A stretch of 64,000 bases of DNA from contig JAHLEZ010000011.1 of the NCBI GenBank assembly GCA_020726505.1, forward strand, positions 1,612,001 through 1,676,000. The letters run 5' to 3'. The DNA is from Leptodontidium sp. MPI-SDFR-AT-0119. Its lineage: Eukaryota; Ascomycota; Leotiomycetes; Helotiales; Leptodontidiaceae. Below, in pieces: positions 35,420 to 46,436 of this stretch. Position numbers and translations under genes: made by a program. The number at the start of each line of letters is the position of its first letter. Position 1 is the first letter of the stretch. The notes under the pieces were generated by a model, which was given only the letters and a program-made list of their open reading frames with translations, had not been told where the DNA came from and did not search any database.

Positions 35420-36869
35420 ATGCCAAATCAAGCCTCAAACGACCAGCCACCACCCAAAAAACGGGGTCGCCCTCTTAAAGATCCCTCCGGTCCCTCCAAA
35501 GAGGTAAGCTCCCATATTTCTCATGAACTCATACAAATTCAACCAGACGACTTAAACTCACCGGTCCTAGGTCCAACGTGCCCGCGTTCGACGAGCACAA
35601 AACGCCTTCCGCAACCGCAAAGAGCAGCACGTAGCGCAGCTCGAAGAGAAATGCAAGACTCTAGAAACTGTGGTGGAGGAGATGATGAATACCTTCATTG
35701 GATTCAGTGATGGTTTACTTGCTGGAGGCGATGTCGATGTCCATGTGAAGCAGGCGTTAAGAAGGGTGATGGAGAGGTTTTTGGAGTTGGGGAGGAGGGC
35801 TGCACGTGAGCCTGGGGAGGAGGAAAGGGCTGGAGATGAGGAGAGAGATGACCAGGACCGAGAAGTGGAGATTCGTGGGTCTGATGAGGGGAGGGATGTT
35901 GATGTCCAAGACATTGCGAGGACTTCCAGGTCTGAATTCGACCCCGTCGCCCCGATTGGAAGTCAAAACCAGGATTTCGGCATCTTCAACACATCCTCAT
36001 ACCCACTCTCTCAACCAGCAGCAAGCTCAACAGCTCTCCCAAACCAGCAAGTAATCACCCATTCCATCTCTCCTCACCAAAACCCAACCCCAAACGCAAA
36101 CCCCTACCTAAATAACATCTGGACGCACCCCCCACCCTCCCCCTCCGACGCCTCAGCAATACCTTACATCCTCGCCGGCCGCGACAGTTTCGCCGCCCGT
36201 CTCTACTTCAGCATAATCTCCTCCGCAGTCCACTCCCTCCGTGGCTCCCAACCCCACACCCTCGCATCCTCCATTTTCCGATACAAAGCCCGCTACGTGC
36301 CCCAACTCCAGATCCAATCCGTCGTCGACGGTGTGCTGAACATGTTGTTGCATGGGACTAGTCAAGCGATACGTGCTGACGGGGGAGCTCTTTCTTCAGG
36401 GATGGGACCGAGACCAGGAGATGGGGAGTGGGATGGCGGTGTGGATGAGAAGAGGGTTAAAAGGGCTATTTTGAGGGAGGTGGAGGAGGGTGGAGAGAGG
36501 GAGGAGGAGTTTCTGGGTTCGTGGGGGGTGGAGAGGTATTTGAGGAGTAAGTGGAGGTTGGTGGTTGATTCGAGGAGTGTGAGGGTTGGTGGTAGAGTTG
36601 TGGGTTATGGCGGTGATGAGGATCTGGGGTTTGGGAGTACGAGAGGGGGACTTCTGGAAGGTGGACGCGGGGAGGAGGGTGCCATTATGGGAGCGCCGAC
36701 TATGATTCCGGGGTTTACGCACAGTTCGCAGATCATCTGGGATGCGGGTAGATTGGTGGAGAGGTTATTGGATGTGGCAGTCACCATTGGTGAAGGACCG
36801 AGATGGCATTACAAGAAGATCGATATGGTTGTCGAAGCTTTTCTAGTTGAGAATGCCTCCAGAACTTGA
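35420..36869 (+). CDS. Fungal bZIP transcription factor
   Basis: Two exons (35420-35503, 35571-36869; intron GTAAGC..TCCTAG, phase 0) give 460 residues. Near the N-terminus is 'KKRGRPL', an AT-hook-like basic patch. The intron falls just before the basic region 'VQRARVRRAQNAFRNRKEQH', followed by a short zipper ('LEEKCKTLETVVEEMM'). The position of the nearly invariant bZIP Asn is Val here, as in the fungal subfamily with 'VRRAQRTHRxRK', so DNA specificity may differ from Yap/AP-1 sites. A charged stretch rich in Glu, Asp and Arg (about residues 95-145) precedes a Pro/Ser/Gln-rich part. The C-terminal 'AGRDSFAARLYFSIISSAVH' and 'VERYLRSKWRL' type segments recur in fungal bZIPs of this class. 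It is expected in the nucleus; targets are unknown. Local G-rich low-complexity sequence encodes Gly/Glu stretches. Confidence 0.88.
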
Positions 36870-39800
36870 TCGAGAGAGAAAGAGAGAATGGAAAGAGAAA
36901 GAAAATAAATTAATAAATCATTTCAACGCCACTCTCTGCCCAGCTATTCGAATCAGCATCGCGATGAAGAGAAGACATATCAATCCGCCTCGGCATCAGC
37001 CTTGACCTCCTCAGTCACGATCTCAATATCCTCGATAACCACCTACAGCCTGCTTGACCACATCATCCAATTCCTGCAAGAATGCAGCCTTCCATCATCC
37101 AGCAAGGCGCTCGCCTTCGTACCCTGAATCATCTCAAACTCATCATTCATCTGCTCCAGCAGATCCTCGAGCTCGCAACGCAAGCAATCTCCCAGCTCGA
37201 AAACGAGCTGTCTTCTGAAGCTACTGCCTGGAGTAGAAAACATGCGCAGCTTTGCCGGAAAGGCCGAACCAGAGCAAAAGTTCCGATGTGTTTAAGCAGC
37301 ATAATCTTTCGCTCTTGTTGAAACGGTGTGGGCGAGCAATAGAAAAGGTAAAAGAAACTTGAAGCGACACATTGAATGAAAAGTAGCAGCGCATAAATAA
37401 CAATGGGATGATTTTGAAGCTTTCCTCTGGCTTACAACACTTCTTCGCATCGGTGACGAGATCCGACGAACGCTCCTATGTAGCTGGCATTCAACTCAGA
37501 TACCAGCACAATGATAAGCAAATAAATCGCCTAGTCTCACCTAGCAGCTTACAAAATATAGATTCATGGCTGTTCTTGAACGAGGAACTCCTCGTGGAAA
37601 TTGTATCATGTACTGCACCAACCCTTCAGAAGCCGGTCGACCACCGTCCTAATTTCTGCACACTCGTCGCTTTTTATTGCAGATATAAGCAATTCTAGAT
37701 GCCTTCTGCATGCGATGCATGCGATATTAAGTGCCGCCCGGAATAAGTCAACCTCAAATTTTGGCAAATAGGAACGAGAAAGAGAAGCCGCGGAGAACTA
37801 ATCAAAATCGACACAAACAATCCAGGGGTACGAAGCGCTTGACCTGCACGTCTCCAGGCATGCGTATCCAGGCACAGGGCACAAACAACCATATGTGACA
37901 CCCTGTAGCCAGCCCAGTCCCACAGAGATTCGTCCCCCTCATGCCACAACGCAACGATTGGTGCATCTTACAGCACTTCTCACCGCGAAAGGTCTCGAAG
38001 ATGGGATGGAATGGCTATTTACAGGACTGATTTCAGGGCGGACAGGCCAGGACAGGATCGTACCCGTATCACCCACCTCCCTTTCTTGCCTAGTGAGGGG
38101 TCGTCGGCGGGATGACCCCGCTCTTCTCTTCTGTGGTGTGCTCTGCGCCACTGTGATGGGTGCTCTGATCGGGAACTTTAGGCCGAGTACGGGGATCCAT
38201 AGTAACAAGCCTGAGTCAATATTCAGAGCGCGTAGCGTCAACTTGAATGAAGGCTTGCCACAGATACAGAAGGGGATGGAAAATAAAAGGCCCCTTTCTT
38301 GTCCATTCGCCTTGCGCTGATGGGGTAAGCGAAGGAATGATTTGTTGCTGGGAAAACTCTCTGACGGGGAAAGAAAAGGCTTGATGGCGGTTGCGATCAA
38401 ACAAAACAAAACTCAAAAGTGCGGAGTACCCCAGAATGTCTCAATTAAGTCCTCTGACCAGAGGCCCGGGACACCGCTAGGTATTCAATTGGGGGAGCTT
38501 TGTGTGCTGTGCCATGGTTTTGGAAGGATATGAAACGAAGGATGGTTGAAAACAAGAAGACAGGAGATTTAGCAGAAGGCGACAAAGCGTCAAGTGAGAG
38601 ATAAGCGAGTTTGTTGACAGAGAGAGGTAGAGTGTCCCAACTTGGAACGTTTCTAAATGGAGATCGAAGGAGACCAGGAAGGTACTGTTCAAGGCGCAAT
38701 GCACGCAAGTTGAATAAGAAGAGAGAAAAGAATCCTTACCTGTATTTAGGTACTGAGTTTCCAGAACTTCTGGACTCCTCCGGGATACCCAGCCATTCCG
38801 TATTCCGGCGTGTCGCTTGCCCAGTTGCCACCAGGTTAATCCACGCCGGCATCTTACCCGTTCGTGAGGCTTCAGGTACAGTACTGCACAGTACATGAAG
38901 GATCCCCCAGACAAAGATGACATCGCCATCGTTGATTTCCAGACCGGGACGAGTCGGCAACCCCACAGGATGCCAATTCGCAAATGGAGATCTGTAAGCC
39001 GCATCCAGAGCAACGAATGGGCAAAGGCTTGCTAGAGCGTTAAGCCGTCTAGGCATCGTCTTTTGAGGCTGGTCGAGCTGAAAATATACTGGGTCTAGTG
39101 ACGCAGAATTACCTACCCATTCATAAATACATGGCAGCGTTTGTTCGAGAAGTGGCCATGTGCCCAGGGGAATTCCGGGTAAAGCTGCATCTTGTTTGCG
39201 CATATGGAAGGTGAAGTCCCCCCAAGAAATCTGTGGTTTGGTCACTGCTTCGTCCGCGAGTCTCACAACAGCCAAGATTCCATAGCGGGGCAATATCCAT
39301 CGAAGCCAAGTCCAAGTCCACTGAGGGGCATCAGCTTATGGCCAGGATAAGAGATGGGGGCCTTCACATGTTATCTCTCCATCATGTGGTCGAATACTGC
39401 TCATCTCTGTTCTTTGTGAAATTCAAATCTTTCAGAAGAGGTCGCCACAATGCAATAAGCTCACTATCTACTCCAGCTCACGGGGCCAAAAATGTTAATC
39501 TCACCCGTGTGGGCAGTGAGCACGAGTCGGGATGTTGTGCCTGGTGGTTGGTTGCGTGCCTTTCCTTTCCCCTCGCACCAAGTCTGGCCCTTGTAACAGC
39601 AAATCCAGCCCGTCTTGTACTCGTCCCCCGTCCCCGTTAGCCCGCCAAGTGCTCCACACCCAGCCAAGAAGCTGGGCCACCGTAGAGGTATCTACCCAGC
39701 CTTGTTTCAACACCATCATATTTCGCGCATATACAATACACCAACAACCGTCTTCGCTCTTTTATTTCTTGTCTCCTCTTCATACTTGACGCCAAAGACC

Positions 39801-39986
39801 GTTTATGTATTCGAGGGAACAGCAGGCCCTGGGGAGAGTTGTCGCTGAGTGCCATCTGTCGTTCGCTTGTATCTCTTTTCCCTTCACCTTCGAAAGGTTG
39901 CTGCGCCACCATTGTCAGAATCTAGACCTCGGAACCAAACCTGGAGTCATTTTGGTCCGAATCCGAGGACATTCGAGTCGTCCGTG
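36870..39986. other. Intergenic with possible gene relic near 36980-37350
   Basis: On the minus strand near 37240-37060 a frame with 'ELEDLLEQMNDEFEMIQ' and, after a possible splice, 'ELDDVVKQ' and 'VVIEDIEIVTEEVKADAEAD' (ending near 36981) looks coding, acidic and helical. I cannot join it into one protein or name it. A 185-codon frame on the minus strand at 38736-39293 has no known motif, and I do not call it. The last 300 bp form the BTB-3 leader. Confidence 0.35.
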
Positions 39987-41112
39987 ATGGCTTCAAATAT
40001 GCACGTTTTCGACCCGGCGGGAGATCTGACCTTCATCCTGCAAAGTCTCGTGGTGAAAGAGCCGAGGAAGAGCAGTTCGTTGTTGTATGTGAATATCTGG
40101 TCGTGTGACCGCTCCTGCTGCAGGATAATTTGGCGCAGTCGTTGACATTCCTTCAGATCATATAGAAGTTCGACGAGGAAATTCGCAAAGGTTTATATGA
40201 GAGTCTCTTCAAAACGCCTCATGCAAGCAAGTCCTGTCTTCAGAGCGATGCTCAAGCACAGCTTCATGGAGGGGATGACTCTCCGCGCCACTGGAAAAGT
40301 TGAAGTGCCATTACCTGACGATGATCCAGTAGCCTTTGCTCTGTTGATGGATATTGTGCATGGGACGAAAGGAAGGGCCGCTCCTCAGATGGATACGCTG
40401 TTCTTAACCAGCCTTGCCATATTGGTGGATAAATATAGACTTCAGCAACATGTTGCGACCTCATCAGATCAGTGGGTAGAATCGCTGCAGGGACAGGTAC
40501 CAAAGACCTTCACACCAGATCTCCTTCATTGGCTGTGTATTTCCTGGGTATTTCGAAGACCGATCGAATTTAATATTGTAACTCGAATCGCCGAAAGGGA
40601 GAGTCTTGGGCAGGACCTGGACACTTATTCGGAAGCACTGAATGCAAATCTTCCCATACCACAGAGGGTAATAGGTGTGTAGTAGTGTTGACCCGAATCA
40701 TATAATTGGCTGACATCATCCAGACAGCATCTTGTCGAGGCGGATAAAGGCGATTCGGAATTGCTTGGATGTCATCGGACGATACATCGATATGCTGCAA
40801 CTATCAACACCACGATGTACGTCAAGCCGCAATGAATCGCACAGGTACACTTGCAACAACGTACTCCTTGGCTCACTGCTGGAGAGTTCGACAAACCTGG
40901 GCTTGTGGCCGCCAGCTGATGCGCCGTACCGAGATTTGAACTTCAAGTTCGTCGCTCATGAAATTATGCAGATCAAAGTTGTCTCGTTCTGTAGCAAAAT
41001 GGGCTTCACCAACCAACCTACTGGTTCCCATGGAGTAAAAGCAGAGATTGGAGCGGCTATTGGGAAGCTAAAGACGAGGTTCTCTGGGCTCCATTTGAAG
41101 GACTTCGATTAG
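39987..41112 (+). CDS. BTB/POZ-domain protein (BTB-3), three exons
   Basis: Proposed exons are 39987-40085, 40191-40674 and 40724-41112, total 323 residues. Exon 1 gives the family start 'MASNMHVFDPAGDLTFIL'. The frame then meets a stop at 40143 unless an intron is removed. GTATGT at 40086 and CAAAG at 40190 restore phase 0 and lead into 'VYMRVSSKRLMQASPVFRAML', aligned with BTB-1 and BTB-2. The core continues 'SFMEGMTL', 'VEVPLPDDDPVAFALLMDIVHG' and 'LAILVDKYRLQ'. The second intron (GTGTGT..ATCCAG, phase 1) is at the family position, and the tail reads 'DSILSRRIKAIRNCL', 'CNNVLLGSLLESSTNLGLWP'. The extra first intron and shortened linker distinguish it. If that intron is not real, the copy is damaged. 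Function unknown beyond BTB-type interaction. Confidence 0.75.
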
Positions 41113-41478
41113 CACAAGGGGCACATGTTGTAGAGTAAACAGCTGCTCCGAAGAAATGAGTCCCTACCTGAATGGGACTGAAGAAAGGGCGAGGTCTAAG
41201 CATGAACACGTCAGAACGCATTCAAATGGAGGGAACAAGGTATTGATTGATAGCTTCCATGCTTGCCCCAAGCTACTTGCCACCAACAGTGGATCGACTC
41301 CAACAAAGTAAAATAGGAACGATAGTGGCTGGCTTTTGATCAGACAAGACAGCTGGACGACTTAGCACCAGAAGCTAGGAAGGAAATATTCCCCTATTGA
41401 GATCTGCCGCTCTGAGCCCCTGCGGTTTGAAAAGAATGAAGAAAATGCCACATGTCGATTGGGTACTTCCTTCGGACC
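41113..41478. other. Short spacer between converging BTB-3 and BTB-4
   Basis: 366 bp between two stop codons on opposite strands. I see no gene. Confidence 0.5.
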
Positions 41479-42653
41479 TCAAGATCCCCTACCAATCGGA
41501 AAGTCACTGAGGTATAGGCCTTCAAGATAGAAACGATTTATATAGACTATTCTCTTGCACTCATTCTTTTCGCGGCAACATTCTGAAACTCCGTCGCACC
41601 GTGAGAATATCTCCAGACTCTGGATTTGATGACTCAGATTGCAGAAGGAATCGTCATATGGGGGACCAGGATCTGGCCAAACGGAAATATTCTTGGATAT
41701 GCTTTGCATGAGGGAGCCCAGTACCAGCGCGTCACACTCGCGATTTTTCTTGCAGTCGTTGCTGGCCTTGCAGATGGAAGGTGTTTTCATGCCAAAGTTG
41801 GTTAGAGATGTGTATTTGCGGATCTGAGAGTCCAGGCCAGCATAGAGATCAGCGATGAATTGTTCTCTCTGTGTTCGTATTCCTTCTACCAAATGTCAAA
41901 AATAGATACCTTCAAGAAAGCGTGGGGCATTACCAAGAACCACTGATGGAATGGGAAGAATTTGACTTGTGCCAGGAACCTTTGTCTCTGCCGACAAATC
42001 AAGCCATTTATCACCACATATTATCACTGATGTGATGCTACGGAACATAGTTGGTTGCTGGAAGATCCAAGATATCGTTAGTGGCCTATAGAGCTCACAG
42101 GCATCAAGCTCAGGGTCAAGACCCATATCGTCCCCCCATTCATCGGTGTTGCTGAGCCAAACATCAAAGCATACCTCCGTGACATCGTGCAGTTGATATT
42201 TATCGATGGCGACTGCAAGTATTGTGAACGTCTCCAAATCTATAACACGAGGTACGCGACGTCCTCTTCCGTGAATGATGTCCAAGAGGATAGTGAAAGT
42301 AGCGGGATCATCATCAGGCAGTGGTATCTCGACTTTGCCATTCCTTCGGAGCGCTTCTCCTTCTGAAAATCAGTGGGTCAACATGGCCTTGAACACTGGG
42401 CTTGCTAGCGACATGTGCTTGGCCGAGACCTGCATGCGAACATCTGGAGCTTTCTGGGAAGTCTTGATAGGTCTGGCGGAGCCTGTCAGTAGACTCGGTG
42501 AAGGGAGATGTTGGATCAAGTGTCTGACCTATTCGATTTGGATCTCTTCCGAGCAGGCTCAGGGTCCTCCGCGGGCTCTGCATCCTTTGGAGGAACACCT
42601 GGGAGGGTGAAAATGAGATCACCGTCTGGATCCAAGATCTGGGTTGATGCCAT
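41479..42653 (-). pseudogene. BTB-4, BTB/POZ gene copy with a stop and a frameshift
   Basis: The start (42653) reads 'MASTQILDPDGDLIFTLPGV', matching BTB-3. About 45 codons on, the frame ends, and the BTB core continues in another frame: 'PDVRMQVSAKHMSLASPVFKAM'. Within it an in-frame TGA (complement 42370-42372) stands where relatives have the residues before 'F.EG..L'. The frame continues perfectly after it: 'FSEGEALRR', 'VEIPLPDDDPATFTILLDIIHGR', 'VAIDKYQLHDV'. The family intron (GTAATG..TGGTAG, phase 1) and tail 'EGIRTQREQF', 'CDALVLGSLMQSISKNISVWP' are intact to the stop at 41479. Two lesions in an otherwise well-kept frame mean recent loss, sequencing error, or unusual decoding. I favour recent pseudogene. 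Confidence 0.75.
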
Positions 42654-44622
42654 CGAGACTGCGAGATAGCGAGATCAAGGTCTGTCGAGGTTGGTCTGTC
42701 AAGAGTGTACTCAAGTCATTGGGCATCACCAATGAGCGATACCTGCGGTGAATTGTTCGTGGTGAAAAGGAAGCTGGAGATGAGCGGAGAGAAATGAAGG
42801 AATGCCATTTGGCTCCTGTAGCACTAATCCTAATGTGGTTGGTTGGTCAGGGCGGCTAAGCGAGGCAAGAATTCGTTGAAATAGGAAAGAGCTATGGTTG
42901 ACACAAGAAACCGAGGGAAGGACTCATTGTGTCTTGAACTTTGGATAAATTCAATATGGTATTCAGCAATCGTAAAAATTAAATAAAATTAAATAAAAAT
43001 TATTTCCTGTCAGTCTATGCTTGAAAAAGCGAGAGACAAAGATTGGTTCCAGAACATCCTGTGTTGTTTACATTCTCCTAGATCACTTAACTTCGGTCTA
43101 TCATCTCCACCATTGCCAAAAAATCAAGCAAAACAACCCAAATATCATAATATCTCCATATTCTCTATGTCTCTTACTTGGAGATTTCTCATCCACCATC
43201 AAGACATACTGAAATTTCAAATCATCCTCGAAGACCAACGAGCGCTGAGCAAGTTCTAGATCATTGAGGAACTGACTCAGGTCATCATTATGCATTATCA
43301 AGCATATTTAATGCTAATGCAATGTTTGAATCTTGCTTTTAATTTCGATGGCTTGCTGAACAATTACTACCTTGCCTGTAATAGAACTTAAATGGGCGTG
43401 GCATGTGAGTTTCTTAAATTCATGATTGATTTAGATCCCATCTTCCCCTCTCACACACAACATCTTCAGAAATTGCATCGCGTCTCAATCTCGGCAGGGA
43501 TTCAAATCATCTGCAAATGTGAGGTACACAGACATTCAAGTCAAAGGACGATTCTCTCGGGGCGCGGATTAAATTTTCGCTTCCCAGACTTCACAAAAGG
43601 TGGTGCGTTAGCAATTGTCTGCTCCGATTATCCAAGTGCACGTCATATTGGTAAGACCTAGTTTTGGAGAATGGATAATTCGAGGATTGGAGAATGCCAT
43701 TAGCTTAACGCGTTTCAAATAAGGAATTGCAGAAACTCTATGTTGAATGCAAATGCACAAGGAGACTTCAGATGTCCATAGTTAAGTTTCCGAACCCAAT
43801 CTCGCTTACAGCACCAAAAAAAAACAGAAAAATCCATCCAAAACAAGTTCTTTGATTGGGAAGTAAAAAGTTAAGCCTGACGTCTCGGGCCTACATCTTT
43901 TGTCGTAATTCGGTATTGTGGTTTCTTATTTCAGACTCCACCCGTCCCTTTCCATATTAACAGTGGCGATCTTTAGGAGAGCTCGTTCCTCGCTGTCTGG
44001 CAATCAATCTCGTTATTTGTTTAGATGTACTGGATAGTTTAATCACCGGGAAGACATCGCCTTGAGATTAAAAGGGTGGTTTGCTCGAGATTGAGCAAGG
44101 AACAGCAATGTATGGAAGTTAAAAGTTTTAAACTCCAATTGGAGGAACCAAGGAGCGACGAAGGTCAGTTTTTATTCGATTTAAACCCACTGTACAATCA
44201 ACTTAACATAAACGTACCTCAAATTAAGAGAAACTTATTGAAAGGAGACAAGAGGTAAATGTTTTAAATCAATATAAAAACATTTCCTGTCATTGGGAGG
44301 AGGTCAGCGCAATTGTCTACAGCTTGAGATGGACTAAACCATTGTGATTTATAAGCCAGCCACCATGATATCCAACGCTCGTAGTATCTCCTCTTGCCTT
44401 TGCAGTGCAAAATTTCCTTCATGATTTCGTAATGGAAACAGTGGAAGGGGTGAAAAGTTGAAGGCCTAGCGAGTCACGTTTACATCAGCTGTTGGCGCAG
44501 AGGTCCTCTAGTCCGCATCGAGCTTAGCCCAGCCTTGTGAAGGGTCTGTTTTTTTATGCGATTTTGAAGCTTCACTGTTGAACCTGCCTCTGGTCAATTG
44601 TGCAACACAACGCGCCTACAAG
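42654..44622. other. AT-rich intergenic region upstream of UTP15
   Basis: About 2 kb without a recognisable gene. An A/T-rich tract with repeated 'AAATTAAATAAA' lies near 42975-43005. A second TTTCCTGTCA copy occurs at about 43003 and 44282. Nothing else is seen. Confidence 0.5.
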
Positions 44623-46239
44623 ATGTCGCATCCAGTCCAGAAGATTCAACCGACAAAATTCCCCAGCGGACCATCTCCAGTTACCCCCGATCAACGATAT
44701 TGGAAGAGCTTCAAGCATACGCAGAACCTGCCATGCCAGTCGCCGGTCACCCACATCTCGTTCCCACCGCCCTCCCGAAATCCTTTACAGCCCTCGACTA
44801 ATGATTCTTTTGTGGTAACTGCAGGCACGCGTGTGCAGATCTACTCGATACAGACTCGAAAACTCATCAAGACCATCACACGTTTCTCGGACATAGCGCA
44901 CAGTGCAGAAATCAGACGGGATGGTCGTGTTATGGTTGCAGGAGACGATTCGGGGAGGATACAAGTTTTTGACATGAAGGAGAGAGCAATTTTGAAGACA
45001 TGGGACGAGCACAAGCAACCAGTCTGGGCAACGAAGTTCTCACCAACCGAGATGACGACCCTCATGAGCGCAAGTGACGACCGCACTGTCAGGTTATGGG
45101 ATCTTCCAAGCCAAGAGAGCACAGCAAAGTTTATTGGGCACTCCGACTATGTCAGAAGTGGATGTTTCTTGCCAGGAACAATGTCGAATATGCTGGTAAC
45201 GGGAAGTTATGATGCGACAGTCAGACTTTGGGATCCCAGGATGGCAACAAAAGCTGTCATGATTTTCAAGCACGCCGCACCGGTCGAGACGGTCCTCCCA
45301 ATGCCCTCTGGAACAACAATCCTGGCCGCAGCCAACAATCAAATATCGGTATTGGACCTTGTTGCTGGAAAGCCTTTGCAGCTGCTCAAGAACCACCAAA
45401 AGACTGTGACTTCGCTCTGTCTGGCATCAAATGGAACAAGGCTTGTCAGCGGAGGACTCGACGGTCATGTCAAGATCTTCGAGACTTCACAGTGGAATAT
45501 TGTTGCCGGTTCCAAATACAACTCACCTGTCCTCTCCGTCAACGTAATTGCATCAGGAGCAAACCAGGAGGACAGACTGCTAGCGGTTGGAATGCAATCT
45601 GGAGCATTGTCGGTCAAGACTCGCCTGAGGGGGAAAGAACAGGCTGAGGAGCGCCACAAGAAGAAGGAGATGGAGGCGCTGCTTGACGGAACTCTGGATG
45701 CCTACGATGCGAAGAACAAGAAGAGGAAGAGGGCGGAAGCAATGACGAAACTAAACAAAGAGGCACAGAAGAATGGCCCAGCGACAGATTCAGCAGTACA
45801 GAAGATCAACATCGAGATTGCGAGGAGAGCAACCCCAGAAACCGTGTGGGAGCGAGATCTGCGCCAAGGGAGATATGCACATGCCCTGGATGCAGTGTTA
45901 GATCAACGAAAGCAGCCCTCTGCAAAGGTGTTCGATGTCTTGCAGGAGTTGAGATATCGAAATGCTCTAAAGATCGCCTTGGAAGATAGGGATGAGACGA
46001 CTGTTGTACCGATATTCAAATGGGTCAGCAGATACTTGGCCTATCCGCAATACTCAAAGGTCACCCATGAGGCAGCGGACCTACTCATCGATCTCTACCG
46101 GGAGAGGGTTCTGGAATCGGAGGCAATTGAGAAGAGTTTCAAGGCATTGCACAGGAGTGTCAACGCCGAGGCGGAGACAATTCAACAGATGATCCAGACG
46201 CAAGGAATGCTGAAGTTATTGTTGACTCCTCGGCCATAG
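44623..46239 (+). CDS. UTP15: UTP15, U3 snoRNP / t-UTP WD40 protein
   Basis: A component of the small-subunit processome (t-UTP/UtpA subcomplex) in the nucleolus, needed for 18S rRNA maturation and linked to rDNA transcription. The single exon encodes 538 residues, the family length. I start at the ATG of 'MSHPVQKIQPTKFPSG'; the frame upstream has no ATG. WD repeats run from about 40 to 345, with clear 'DDRTVRLWDL', 'YDATVRLWDP' and 'GLDGHVKIFE' blades. A basic Lys/Arg-rich linker ('KNKKRKRAEAM') follows. Then comes the UTP15 C-terminal helical domain ('RQGRYAHALDAVL', 'VFDVLQELRYRNALKIALEDRDE', 'WVSRYLAYPQYSKV'). An SDR gene starts 197 bp downstream on the same strand, with no functional link apparent. 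It looks intact. Confidence 0.97.
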   Translation: MSHPVQKIQPTKFPSGPSPVTPDQRYWKSFKHTQNLPCQSPVTHISFPPPSRNPLQPSTNDSFVVTAGTRVQIYSIQTRKLIKTITRFSDIAHSAEIRRDGRVMVAGDDSGRIQVFDMKERAILKTWDEHKQPVWATKFSPTEMTTLMSASDDRTVRLWDLPSQESTAKFIGHSDYVRSGCFLPGTMSNMLVTGSYDATVRLWDPRMATKAVMIFKHAAPVETVLPMPSGTTILAAANNQISVLDLVAGKPLQLLKNHQKTVTSLCLASNGTRLVSGGLDGHVKIFETSQWNIVAGSKYNSPVLSVNVIASGANQEDRLLAVGMQSGALSVKTRLRGKEQAEERHKKKEMEALLDGTLDAYDAKNKKRKRAEAMTKLNKEAQKNGPATDSAVQKINIEIARRATPETVWERDLRQGRYAHALDAVLDQRKQPSAKVFDVLQELRYRNALKIALEDRDETTVVPIFKWVSRYLAYPQYSKVTHEAADLLIDLYRERVLESEAIEKSFKALHRSVNAEAETIQQMIQTQGMLKLLLTPRP

Positions 46240-46436
46240 GGTTATGGCAAACTGGACGATTTTGTATGTTGCATAGCATTGGCGTTTAGGAGAGGTCCTG
46301 GGGAGGCTCAAAAATGGCGCACTGGTGGAAATCTTGTACCCCGCGTTTTTACCCCACATTCCGTTATCGGATTCTAAAATTTTGATATGATCTTCGACTT
46401 CTTCTTCTCCATTCTTTTACCATAACTCTGTTCACA

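Noticed and set aside
38736..39293. 185-codon frame on the minus strand
   Set aside because: No motif, overlaps other frames on both strands, and no splice context; length can arise by chance.
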